A stretch of 6,653 nt of DNA from an uncultured Collinsella sp. (GCA_900552425.1 URZR01000092.1:1-6653); one strand, 5' to 3'. Positions 1 to 6,555 are shown, counted from the first letter of the stretch. A program made the numbers and translations. The notes: generated by a model not told the origin, from the letters alone.

Positions 1-558
1 GTCATCGCCCTCGGCGTCGGCGCTGTACCACACGACCGGACAGCCCGAAAGACGCGCCAGCTGCGTTGCCATAGCATGGACAATCTGCTGCTGATCGGCG
101 CAGCGCTGCAGCATGCGATTGGTCTCGAGTACCATCTGCGTACGACGGTCGCTGGCGGCGGCCTGCGCCAAGGCACGGCGCAGGGCCAGCGCAATCGAGC
201 TCGACACGAGCGAGACCGCAAACATGATAAAGAACATGCCGGGATAGACGCGGTCGATGAGCGACAGCGAGTAGCGCGGGTCGACAAACAAATAGTTGTA
301 GAGCGCCACGGCGGCAGCCGAGCTCAGCAGGCAATACAGGCGGCTCCAGGTAAAGAAAGCGCACAGCTGCACGGCGAACACATAGACGATCATGATGCTC
401 GGCGCGAGACCCGGATGGTCGAGCAGCGCGCCCGCAATCGTCGCCGCGACCAGCAGCCCCGCCGATACGCAGGCGTCATACAGAGGGCTGCGACGCGTCA
501 GCGTCGTGCGCCGCCACCAAAAGTTCTCGGCAATATCGCCGTCCGCATGGACGTCCAT
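1..558 (-). CDS. KdpD-like sensor histidine kinase, N-terminal part (DUF4118 membrane domain), truncated by window edge
   Basis: This is a partial gene: 186 codons are visible and the frame stays open to base 1. The protein starts with a short polar N-terminus. Four hydrophobic segments follow at about residues 28-46, 53-70, 75-91 and 108-126, the layout of the KdpD membrane domain (DUF4118). Residues 87-98 (YNYLFVDPRYSL) match the family signature that reads roughly NFFFxxPRYTF in KdpD. A charged helical linker (127-160) follows, and residues 166-178 look like the start of the GAF-like domain of KdpD. The HisKA and ATPase domains would lie off the left edge, so kinase function is inferred. 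ATG at 558 is chosen because AGGGG lies 10 bases upstream and an in-frame TGA lies at about 577-579. The N-terminal KdpD/universal-stress domains of classical KdpD (about 400 residues) are absent, so this is a short KdpD-like kinase. A K+ or turgor signal is suggested by the nearby kup but not proven. Confidence 0.82.
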   Translation of the reverse strand, partial: MDVHADGDIAENFWWRRTTLTRRSPLYDACVSAGLLVAATIAGALLDHPGLAPSIMIVYVFAVQLCAFFTWSRLYCLLSSAAAVALYNYLFVDPRYSLSLIDRVYPGMFFIMFAVSLVSSSIALALRRALAQAAASDRRTQMVLETNRMLQRCADQQQIVHAMATQLARLSGCPVVWYSADAEGDD

Positions 559-578
559 CAGCGCCCCGCCCCTCTCTC

Positions 579-625
579 AAAAACAAAAACCACCACAAAG
601 GGGACAGGCACCTTTGTGGTGGTTT
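579..625 (-). terminator. Intrinsic terminator downstream of the small membrane protein gene
   Basis: Bases 587-601 and 611-625 form a perfect 15-bp inverted repeat with a 9-base loop (602-610). On the minus strand the 3' arm runs into TTTTT G TTTTT (589-579), so the RNA has the hairpin-plus-U-tract form of a Rho-independent terminator. It lies about 47 bases after the stop of the 672-842 gene and would end the kup-small gene transcript. The U-tract ends directly at the purine-rich ribosome-binding site of the kinase gene, so termination here also blocks read-through into that gene. Confidence 0.85.
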
Positions 626-642
626 CCCCTTGTGGTGGTTCC
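587..642. repeat. REP-like inverted repeat with an additional tandem arm copy
   Basis: The arms of the 15-bp hairpin carry AACCACCACAAAGG and its complement around a GGACAGGCA loop. A second copy of the right arm follows at 628-640: TTGTGGTGGTT occurs at both 614-624 and 630-640. The right-hand copy lacks one T next to the C run. The left arm could therefore pair with either right arm. From memory, AAAGGGGACAGGCACC-type palindromes are scattered between genes in many bacteria, in the manner of REP sequences linked to Y1/RAYT transposases. No such transposase is in this window, so that link is an inference. Confidence 0.6.
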
Positions 643-671
643 AAGTGTATAGCCTTTACAGCCTGCGGTCG

Positions 672-842
672 TTAGACAAACAGCACGTGCGCGAGCAGGG
701 CGCACACGCACACCGCTCCAAATACCAATGCCACGATCGAAATCACGCGATCGACCATGTCCATGTTGGCCCGATTCGTAAAGAACCGATCTTCGGCGGC
801 GTCGACGCGCGCCTCACGGACGTCAAGTGTCCTTGCATCCAT
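672..842 (-). CDS. Small single-span membrane protein, 56 residues, unknown function
   Basis: I do not recognise this family. The protein has a charged N-terminal half (residues 1-32, rich in Asp, Arg and Glu) and one hydrophobic helix (33-56) that runs to the very C-terminus. That gives a tail-anchored layout with the charged part probably in the cytoplasm. Two Cys (45 and 47) and one His (52) sit in or near the membrane. The start at 842 is chosen because GGGGAGG lies 5 bases upstream. An in-frame ATG at 872 would give 66 residues, but it has only a distant GGAG. The gene begins 60 bases after the kup stop and ends before a strong terminator, so it is probably the last gene of the kup transcript. 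Its size and position suggest a small partner or regulator of Kup, but that is inference. It could also be a general small membrane protein. Confidence 0.68.
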   Translation of the reverse strand: MDARTLDVREARVDAAEDRFFTNRANMDMVDRVISIVALVFGAVCVCALLAHVLFV

Positions 843-847
843 GTTTA

Positions 848-854
848 CCTCCCC
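848..854 (-). promoter_or_regulatory. Strong ribosome-binding site deciding the start of the small membrane protein
   Basis: GGGGAGG on the minus strand, 5 bases (TAAAC) before the ATG at 842, is close to the ideal Shine-Dalgarno sequence. The upstream in-frame ATG at 872 lacks anything comparable. Confidence 0.75.
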
Positions 855-902
855 GGCTTTAGTTTTGCTCATCGATAACCAACTCCGTGTAGTCTCCGTC
901 GG

Positions 903-2930
903 CTACGGGCGCTCGTTGGGGGCAAGGCGCTGCATCTTGCTCACGGCCTTAAACTTGGTGAACAGCGGCACGTACTCAAAGCTCACGTTGGAGTTCTCCA
1001 GGCCGTACCAGCGCGCGGGCGTGCCGGCGGCGCGGCGGATGATGTACTTGAGCGTGATGGCCGTGCGCTCGCTCGGCTCCACGTCGCTTTCGGGCGCCAG
1101 CAGCTTGCGGATCATGACGAACTTGAACGTGCCAATGTTGCCCGGATCCTTATAGACCGAGTAGTCGTGCGTCTGCGACGGCAGCTCGCCGCTGGCAGCC
1201 AGGTCCTGAACAACTTGGCGCAGGTAGGCATTGACGCGTTGGTTAATCTTGTAGCCCAGGTACAGATGCACGCGGAACACGTAGTCGGTGCCGAACGTCT
1301 CGACCGAATAGGCAAAGGTATGCGGCTCGTCCATGGTCTCGACGTTCACGAACCACCAGGCGCGAGCGCGCTTGGGATGCTTGTCCAAGATCGAGTAGAC
1401 GATATCACGGTCGATGTAGTCGGTATGGGTGTCCTTGGTCAGGTACACGATGTTGTCGCTCATGCGCTCGTAACGGTCGTCGTCGCGCAGGCGCTTGAGC
1501 TGCGGCAGATAGCTGCGCAGCGGCAGCAGCGTAAACTGGCGCTGTTCGACCGCCGTGCCGTTGTACCAGCACACCATAATGCCCATGATGAGTGCAGCCA
1601 TGAGGATGGTGAAGTAGCCGCCGTGGAAGAACTTGGTGAGTGAGCTCACGAAGAAGAAGCCTTCGAGCAAAAGGAAGAAGGCCGCGAAGATCCACGGAGC
1701 AACCTTGAGCTTGCGCTCCTCGTGCAGGTAGAAGAAGAGCAGCAGCGTGGTGCACATCATAGTCAGCGTAATGGCAAGGCCGTAGGCGGCTTCCATATGA
1801 GCCGAGTTCTGGAACAGCAGCACCACGATGACGCAGCCGACAAGCATGACGTTGTTGACCATGGGGATGTAGAGCTGGCCTTTGGTCTCGGCCGGATAGA
1901 AGACCTGCATGTGCGGCATGAGGTCCAGGCGACTGGCCTCGGACACCAGCGAGAACGCGCCGGTAATGAGCGCCTGCGAGGCAATGATGGCCGCGATGGT
2001 TGAAAGGCCGACGGCAAACGGACGCAGGCCCGGGGCGAGCATCTGGTAGAACGGGTTAAGGTCGGCAATGCCCATGAGCTCGGGGTTGGCAGCGTTGTTC
2101 ATAAGCCAAGCGCCCTGGCCCATATAGGACAGCAGCAAGCAGCACTTAACGAACGGCCAGGTGGCGTAAATGTTGCCGCGACCCACATGGCCCATGTCGG
2201 AGTAGAGCGCCTCGGCACCGGTGGTGGCGAGGAAGCAGCTGCCCAGAATCATGATGCCCGCGTGGTTGTTGGGGCTTAGCAAAAAGGCGATGCCGCGCAC
2301 CGGGTTGAGGCACAGCAGCACGGCGGGGTGCTGGAAGACAAAGAACAGACCCGTGCCGCCCAGGAACAGGAACCACAGCGTCATGATGGGGCCAAAGGCG
2401 TGACCGATCTTGGCCGTGCCGATGCGCTGCACCAAGAAGAGCGCAATGATGATGGCGAGCGTGATGGCGACAACGCGGCCCTGGTCATCCCCGAGCACGG
2501 CGTGAACCGCAGGGATGGTGCGCAGGCCCTCGATGGCCGTGGTAACGGTAACAGCCGGCGTCAGGATGCCGTCGGCGAGCAGTGCGGCGCCACCCAGCAT
2601 GGCGGGGATGATAAGCCACTTGCCGCAACGCTTGACCAGGCTGTACAGGGCAAAGATGCCGCCCTCGCCGTGGTTGTCGGCGCGCAGCGAGATCAGCACG
2701 TACTTGACGGTCGTCAGCAGCGTGACCGTCCACACGACAAGAGAGAGCGCGCCGAGCACGAACTCCTCCGTCACGCTTCCGATGCCGCCGTTGCCGGCAA
2801 CGAGCGCCTTGGTTACATACATAGGGCTGGTGCCGATGTCGCCGTACACCACGCCCAGCGTGACGAGCATCGCCGAGATGCTCACAGGAATCGCAGCGTG
2901 CGAGGCTACTTCCTTTGCCTTTTGTTCCAT
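903..2930 (-). CDS. kup: Kup-type potassium uptake transporter, 675 residues
   Basis: Kup/HAK/KT-family K+ importer of the cytoplasmic membrane, expected to be a K+/H+ symporter. The N-terminal signature GVVYGDIGTSP is at residues 26-36. Other family blocks are NHGEGGIFALYSL (86-98), LLADGILTPAVTV (117-129), QRIGTAKIGHAFGP (168-181), TTGAEALYSDMGH (236-248) and ASQALITGAFSL (317-328). About 12 membrane segments end near residue 455, followed by a cytoplasmic domain of about 220 residues. Acidic residues D31, D120, E240 and E423 appear to align with the four reported as important in E. coli Kup (D23, E116, E229, D408); this is an alignment by eye. Length and C-terminal sequence (YLTKDTH, SILDKHPKRA) resemble the long Kup proteins of lactobacilli and lactococci, some of which are inhibited by c-di-AMP. 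The start is ATG 2930, with GGGAGG 10 bases upstream. A TTG at 2948 would add six residues but overlaps that site. The gene has its own promoter and is followed by the small membrane gene. Confidence 0.96.
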   Translation of the reverse strand: MEQKAKEVASHAAIPVSISAMLVTLGVVYGDIGTSPMYVTKALVAGNGGIGSVTEEFVLGALSLVVWTVTLLTTVKYVLISLRADNHGEGGIFALYSLVKRCGKWLIIPAMLGGAALLADGILTPAVTVTTAIEGLRTIPAVHAVLGDDQGRVVAITLAIIIALFLVQRIGTAKIGHAFGPIMTLWFLFLGGTGLFFVFQHPAVLLCLNPVRGIAFLLSPNNHAGIMILGSCFLATTGAEALYSDMGHVGRGNIYATWPFVKCCLLLSYMGQGAWLMNNAANPELMGIADLNPFYQMLAPGLRPFAVGLSTIAAIIASQALITGAFSLVSEASRLDLMPHMQVFYPAETKGQLYIPMVNNVMLVGCVIVVLLFQNSAHMEAAYGLAITLTMMCTTLLLFFYLHEERKLKVAPWIFAAFFLLLEGFFFVSSLTKFFHGGYFTILMAALIMGIMVCWYNGTAVEQRQFTLLPLRSYLPQLKRLRDDDRYERMSDNIVYLTKDTHTDYIDRDIVYSILDKHPKRARAWWFVNVETMDEPHTFAYSVETFGTDYVFRVHLYLGYKINQRVNAYLRQVVQDLAASGELPSQTHDYSVYKDPGNIGTFKFVMIRKLLAPESDVEPSERTAITLKYIIRRAAGTPARWYGLENSNVSFEYVPLFTKFKAVSKMQRLAPNERP

Positions 2931-2940
2931 AAGCCGGTTT

Positions 2941-2946
2941 CCTCCC
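2941..2946 (-). promoter_or_regulatory. Ribosome-binding site of kup
   Basis: GGGAGG on the minus strand lies 10 bases before the ATG at 2930. The site overlaps the codons of the longer frame opening at TTG 2948, which argues against that longer start. Confidence 0.75.
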
Positions 2947-2965
2947 AATTTTAACGTTCGACGGG

Positions 2966-2994
2966 ATTATATGTAATCAGCCCATATTTTAATG
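2966..2994 (-). promoter_or_regulatory. Probable sigma-70-type promoter of kup
   Basis: On the minus strand a perfect TATAAT -10 box lies at 2971-2966. At a 17-base spacing the -35 position (2994-2989) reads CATTAA, which is weak. Transcription would start near 2959 and leave a leader of about 29 bases, too short for a c-di-AMP (ydaO-type) riboswitch. The weak -35 leaves room for an activator, which is speculation. Confidence 0.6.
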
Positions 2995-3052
2995 GCACCG
3001 TTTTCCCAGCTAGATAAACATTTATACGGCCTTTATGCCATCGCGCGATATG

Positions 3053-3087
3053 GAATGTGACAAAGGGACGCCCCCTTTGCCACATTC
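3053..3087. repeat. Near-perfect hairpin just after the nitroreductase gene
   Basis: GAATGTG (3053-3059) plus CAAAGGG (3061-3067) pair with CCCTTTG (3073-3079) plus CACATTC (3081-3087) around a 5-base loop. The only mismatch in the 15 positions is A3060 against C3080. The hairpin starts 1 base past the stop codon of the nitroreductase gene, so it could end or protect that mRNA. No U-tract follows on either strand, so it is not a standard intrinsic terminator. The CAAAGGG core also occurs in the repeat at 587-642, which suggests a related dispersed hairpin family. Confidence 0.6.
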
Positions 3088-3088
3088 G

Positions 3089-3964
3089 TCATTTTCCGAG
3101 CCAGTTTTTGAACCACCACTCCATGGAGCGACTCATCTCGGCCATAAAGGGACTGGTGTGTTTGCGGGTGTAGATATCCACCACGCGCTCCCCCACCTCG
3201 CGGGCATGCGGGCGAAACATCGCGTCCATCTCGGCCACCTGCGCGTCCATGGTCGCGGCATCCGCGCGGCAGTAGCGCTCCTCGTGCACCAGGTTCACCA
3301 CGGGGTGCGCGATTGCCGGGCGCTCCTTACGGGGCGTGCCGATGATGAGCATCGACAGCGGCATGGTATAGGGCGGCAGATCGAGCAGCTCGGCAACTTC
3401 CTCGGCATTCTCGACGATATCACCGATGTAGCAGCTCCCCAGCCCCAGGGCCTCGGCGGCAACCACGGCGTTTTGGGCGGCGATCACGGCGTCCTGCGCC
3501 GCGATGGCAAAGTCGCCCAGACCCGGTGCACGACGGGGCGCCTTGCCCGTACGCTCTACAAACTCGGGCTCAAAGCAACCCACATGCTCAAACAGATCGA
3601 TCCACTTGGCATAGTCGACCACAAATATTAGTGCCCAAGGCGCCTTGGCGATCATGGGCTGGTGGTCGCACAGGTCGGCCAGACGATCCAGCGTAGCCTG
3701 CTCGCGAATGCTCACGATGGAATACATCATCATGGCGCCTGCCGACGGCGCACGGCTCGCCGCATGCAGAATCGCCGCCCGCTGCTCGTCGGTCACCGCC
3801 ACGGGGCGGTCGTCGTCATCACGCGCGAAGGCACGCGTGGAGGAACGGTGCTCCAACGTGTCCAGCACCGCATTGCCCGTCGTCTCGACCGGATAGCCAC
3901 ACGTATCCACGCCCACAGCTCCGTCGCAGTACTCGGCGCCCGTCATACAAACCTGCTCGCTCAT
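3089..3964 (-). CDS. Nitroreductase-family FMN-dependent oxidoreductase (NfsA/FRP-like), 291 residues
   Basis: Predicted soluble flavoprotein that uses NAD(P)H to reduce nitroaromatics, quinones or flavins; the real substrate cannot be read from sequence. Family features in order are HRSSTRAF (39-46, FMN phosphate contact region), APSAGAMMMYS (72-82), a helix rich in Ala and Gln (153-172), GLGSCYIGDI (174-183, conserved near the flavin), and LIIGTPRKERPA followed by VHEERY (206-231), the last typical of NfsA/FRP-type members. The start at 3964 is supported by GAGGG 7 bases upstream. The protein is longer than the usual 200-250 residues. It has an N-terminal extension of about 35 residues with three Cys (6, 13, 22) and a C-terminal tail of about 60 residues. 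A start at Met7 is possible. The gene is divergent from the envelope enzyme gene and is separated from kup by a hairpin and the kup promoter, so it is probably transcribed alone. Confidence 0.9.
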   Translation of the reverse strand: MSEQVCMTGAEYCDGAVGVDTCGYPVETTGNAVLDTLEHRSSTRAFARDDDDRPVAVTDEQRAAILHAASRAPSAGAMMMYSIVSIREQATLDRLADLCDHQPMIAKAPWALIFVVDYAKWIDLFEHVGCFEPEFVERTGKAPRRAPGLGDFAIAAQDAVIAAQNAVVAAEALGLGSCYIGDIVENAEEVAELLDLPPYTMPLSMLIIGTPRKERPAIAHPVVNLVHEERYCRADAATMDAQVAEMDAMFRPHAREVGERVVDIYTRKHTSPFMAEMSRSMEWWFKNWLGK

Positions 3965-4164
3965 CGCCCTGCCCTCGCCATTTCTTTAAGAAGCCTTTAC
4001 GTTTCCGTGTAATTCCCGTCCATTATCGCGCAGGTCGCCACTACATTGCGCCACACCGCCACACGCGCGCGTTAATATGGCTGGTTGTTGTGCGCAGCCA
4101 CCAATTGCAGCGCATATCTTGGTAACAATCGGGTAAACCCCCGCTTTCGTAGGTTTTAGTTTGT

Positions 4165-4170
4165 GAGGAG
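4165..4170 (+). promoter_or_regulatory. Ribosome-binding site deciding the start of the envelope phosphotransferase gene
   Basis: GAGGAG lies 7 bases before ATG 4178. A GTG at 4163 opens the same frame five codons earlier but overlaps this site and has no good site of its own, so ATG 4178 is preferred. Confidence 0.75.
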
Positions 4171-4177
4171 TCTCAGC

Positions 4178-6478
4178 ATGTTCGCTGCCGCCATCTCGCT
4201 CGTCGGTCTTGCGGCGACCGTCTACCTTGTCTTGCGCGAGGCCAAGGCCATTCGCGCACAGTCGAGCACCGTTGCCAAGGGCGCTATCGCCTGGAGCGTC
4301 GCCTTCGGTCTGTTCCAGGTCTTTTTGACCGTCTGGGGCGCTATTGGTCTCGTCGCGCAAAACGAGCCGCTCGCCTTTGTGATGCTCATCCTGACCAATG
4401 CCATTCTCACCGGTTGCGCTTGGGCCAGCATCGCCCGCGACCGCATCGCCCCGCGCGTCTTTGCGTTCGCCAAGCCCGACGCCCCCGCCCCCACCGGCAA
4501 GCTCGCCCGCCTGCGCGGCGCCTTTGTGGGCAAACCGCTCGTCGCCGCCGTCCTGTGCCTGCTGCTCGCCGGCGTCTTTGCGCTGCTGGGCATAGAGGTT
4601 TCGTCCAACCACGACTTTACCTGGGTCTACCCCCTATGCATCCTGCTCGAGTGGGCCATCATCACCGTGCTCATGACCGGCCTGTTCTTCCTGTTCCAGC
4701 GCCACGGCGCAGCTCCCGCGGTCCTGGCCTTTGCCCTCTTTGTCCTGGGCATTGCCGAGTTCTTCGTCATCACGTTTAAATCCATGCCCATCCAGCCGGG
4801 TGACCTTTCGGCCATCTCCACTGCCGCCGCGGTCGCCGGCACCGGCTACACCTTCTCCATCTCGCTGTTCTGCGTGCTGTCCATGGGCTTTACCGCCATC
4901 GCCATGCTGCTGTGCGAGTACGCCGGCCTGGTCGCGCCGCATCGCCAGAAGGGCGCCGCCAACGCCAAGCGCATGCTGCTCACCAACCTGCTCGTAGCGG
5001 TGCTGTGCCTGGGCGGTGTGACCGCGCACGTCACGCTCATCGACTACTACAACACCCTCGGTATAACCGTCTACACCTGGCGTCCGCTCGAGAGCTACTG
5101 GCGCGAGGGCTATCTGCCTGCCTTTATTAGTGCAGCGCAGTCCATTAAGCCGCCCAAACCCGCCGACTACTCCGTCGACGATGCCAAGGCCACGCTCAAA
5201 AAGTACGCCAAGGCCTACGACAAGTCCGATGCCGCCAAGAGCGACGAGCGCGCCGCCGCAAAGGAGCAGTTCGACAGCGAGAAGCCCACGGTCATCGCCA
5301 TCATGAACGAGACTTTCTCGGACCTGTCCATCTATCAGAACATGCGCGCCGGCTACGAGGGCCCGCAGTACTTTAAGAACCTGTCCAACTGCCTCAGCCG
5401 CGGCAAGCTCTACGTGAGCGCCTACGGCGGCGGTACCGCCAATACCGAGTTTGAGTTTATGACCGGCAACTCCATGGCCAACCTGGGCTCGGGCGTGTAC
5501 CCCTACACCATCTACAACATGGAAACGACCGGGAACCTGGCAGAGCAGTTCAAGTCGCTCGGCTATTCCACCACGGCCATGCACCCCAACCACGCGACCA
5601 ACTGGAACCGCGAGAACGTCTACAAGGACTTTGGCTTTGACCAGTTCCTGTCCATCAACGATTTCCAGGGCGCCGACACCCTGCGCGGCATGGTGACCGA
5701 CCAGGCAACCTACGACAAGATTCTTGAGCTGCTCGACCAGAACGCCGATCCGCAGTTCATCTTCGACGTAACCATGCAGAACCACTCGGGCTACGATACG
5801 GGTCTGCTGCCGGTCGACAAGCAGATGCACCTCAACATCGACACGACCGACCTGGACGCCAAGACCGTCGAGGACGGCACGCTCTCCGATGTCGACGAGT
5901 ACGTCTCGTGCATTGAGCAGTCCGACCAGGCACTGCGCTACTTCCTCAACGCCTTGAGCAAGCTCGACCGCAAGGTGGTCGTGGTGTTCTGGGGCGATCA
6001 CCAGCCGTTCTTCCCGTCCAAGTTCAACGATAAGTGGTTTACCGGCGAGGACGACGCTACGCATCAAGAGCGCCTGTGGCAGACCGACTACATCATCTGG
6101 GCCAACTACGACGTTGCCGGCTGCGACCAGACGAGCGAGGTCGATGACCTGTCCACCAACTATCTGTCCACCCAGCTGATGCAGCTGATCGGCGCACCTC
6201 TCTCCGACTACCAGAAAGCGCACATGACGCTGCGCGAGTCGCTGCCCGCCATCAACTCGGTGGGCTACGAGGACGCCAGCCTGCGCTGGGCGCTCTCCTC
6301 CAACGTCACCGGTGACGACGACGCCGCCGCGGCTGCCGCCAAGGCACGCGAGGATTACGCCAAGATGCAGTACTACGAGATGTTCCGCGACGGCAAGAAC
6401 GTCTACACGGAGCACTTCCAGACCGAGGCCAACGAGACCGACCCCAACCTGGCACCGGGTACGACCAAGATCAAGTAG
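4178..6478 (+). CDS. LtaS/OpgB-like membrane sulfatase-fold phosphotransferase, 766 residues
   Basis: Polytopic membrane protein with an extracellular alkaline-phosphatase/sulfatase-fold domain of the lipoteichoic acid synthase family. By homology it moves glycerophosphate (or a similar group) from a phospholipid to a cell-surface glycan or lipid. About eight hydrophobic segments lie within residues 1-290 (near 1-20, 38-60, 63-86, 118-138, 150-174, 180-200, 223-248, 266-288), against five in S. aureus LtaS. A Lys/Ala/Asp-rich linker spans about 330-365. The catalytic domain runs from about 370 to 680: E378 (NETFSD), T420 as probable nucleophile (GGGTANTEFEF), W476 and R478 (NWNREN), H536 (QNHSGYD), and D607 and H608 (WGDHQP). 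These correspond to LtaS E255, T300, W354, R356, H416, D475 and H476, with similar spacing. An extra tail of about 80 residues, with an Asp/Ala-rich run near 713-722, follows. The polymer made is unknown. No clear promoter is seen. A terminator-like hairpin follows the gene. Confidence 0.93.
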   Translation: MFAAAISLVGLAATVYLVLREAKAIRAQSSTVAKGAIAWSVAFGLFQVFLTVWGAIGLVAQNEPLAFVMLILTNAILTGCAWASIARDRIAPRVFAFAKPDAPAPTGKLARLRGAFVGKPLVAAVLCLLLAGVFALLGIEVSSNHDFTWVYPLCILLEWAIITVLMTGLFFLFQRHGAAPAVLAFALFVLGIAEFFVITFKSMPIQPGDLSAISTAAAVAGTGYTFSISLFCVLSMGFTAIAMLLCEYAGLVAPHRQKGAANAKRMLLTNLLVAVLCLGGVTAHVTLIDYYNTLGITVYTWRPLESYWREGYLPAFISAAQSIKPPKPADYSVDDAKATLKKYAKAYDKSDAAKSDERAAAKEQFDSEKPTVIAIMNETFSDLSIYQNMRAGYEGPQYFKNLSNCLSRGKLYVSAYGGGTANTEFEFMTGNSMANLGSGVYPYTIYNMETTGNLAEQFKSLGYSTTAMHPNHATNWNRENVYKDFGFDQFLSINDFQGADTLRGMVTDQATYDKILELLDQNADPQFIFDVTMQNHSGYDTGLLPVDKQMHLNIDTTDLDAKTVEDGTLSDVDEYVSCIEQSDQALRYFLNALSKLDRKVVVVFWGDHQPFFPSKFNDKWFTGEDDATHQERLWQTDYIIWANYDVAGCDQTSEVDDLSTNYLSTQLMQLIGAPLSDYQKAHMTLRESLPAINSVGYEDASLRWALSSNVTGDDDAAAAAAKAREDYAKMQYYEMFRDGKNVYTEHFQTEANETDPNLAPGTTKIK

Positions 6479-6483
6479 CAGCG

Positions 6484-6555
6484 CGTCTTAACTGGTTCGT
6501 CTGCCCGGCGACGCGGAACGTAAGGTTCCCTGCTCGGACAGTCCTGCGCAAGACG
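6484..6555 (+). other. Nested inverted repeats after the envelope gene, possible structured 3' UTR or small RNA
   Basis: Three nested complementary pairs lie between the stop codon and the terminator: CGTCTT (6484-6489) with AAGACG (6550-6555), GTCTG (6499-6503) with CGGAC (6535-6539, one G-U pair), and GGAAC (6515-6519) with GTTCC (6525-6529). No reading frame with a credible start fills the stretch. It could be a structured 3' UTR or a small RNA that uses the adjacent terminator. No promoter is evident and I do not recognise a known RNA family. Confidence 0.3.

Noticed and set aside
2..364. A 120-codon minus-strand frame at the left edge
   Set aside because: It lies in another frame of the KdpD-like gene. 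The true frame shows four membrane segments and the DUF4118 signature, and has a good ribosome-binding site at 569-573.
587..642. CRISPR-like repeats or a transcription antitermination switch
   Set aside because: The repeated arms are too few and too close for a CRISPR array. Both alternative 5' arms would use the same 3' arm and both leave the U-tract, so neither pairing prevents termination.
2931..3052. A c-di-AMP (ydaO-type) or other riboswitch in front of kup
   Set aside because: The inferred leader is only about 29 bases, and no conserved riboswitch core or terminator-antiterminator pair is present in the gap.
4121..4140. GGTAA repeated at 4121 and 4132, about one helical turn apart, and GGGTAAACCC
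   Set aside because: Too short to separate from chance, and no matching site elsewhere in the window.
3965..4177. Promoters in the divergent gap, such as GATAAT at 4027-4022 (minus) or TAATAT at 4073-4078 (plus)
   Set aside because: Neither has a recognisable -35 at 16-18 bases. They are not listed as features, although promoters for both flanking genes must lie in or near this gap.
4634..6415. A 593-codon open frame on the minus strand, opposite the LtaS-like gene
   Set aside because: It has a Val/Gly/Leu-rich composition with no recognisable domain, and the plus-strand frame carries clear catalytic motifs. Long antisense frames are common opposite GC-rich genes.
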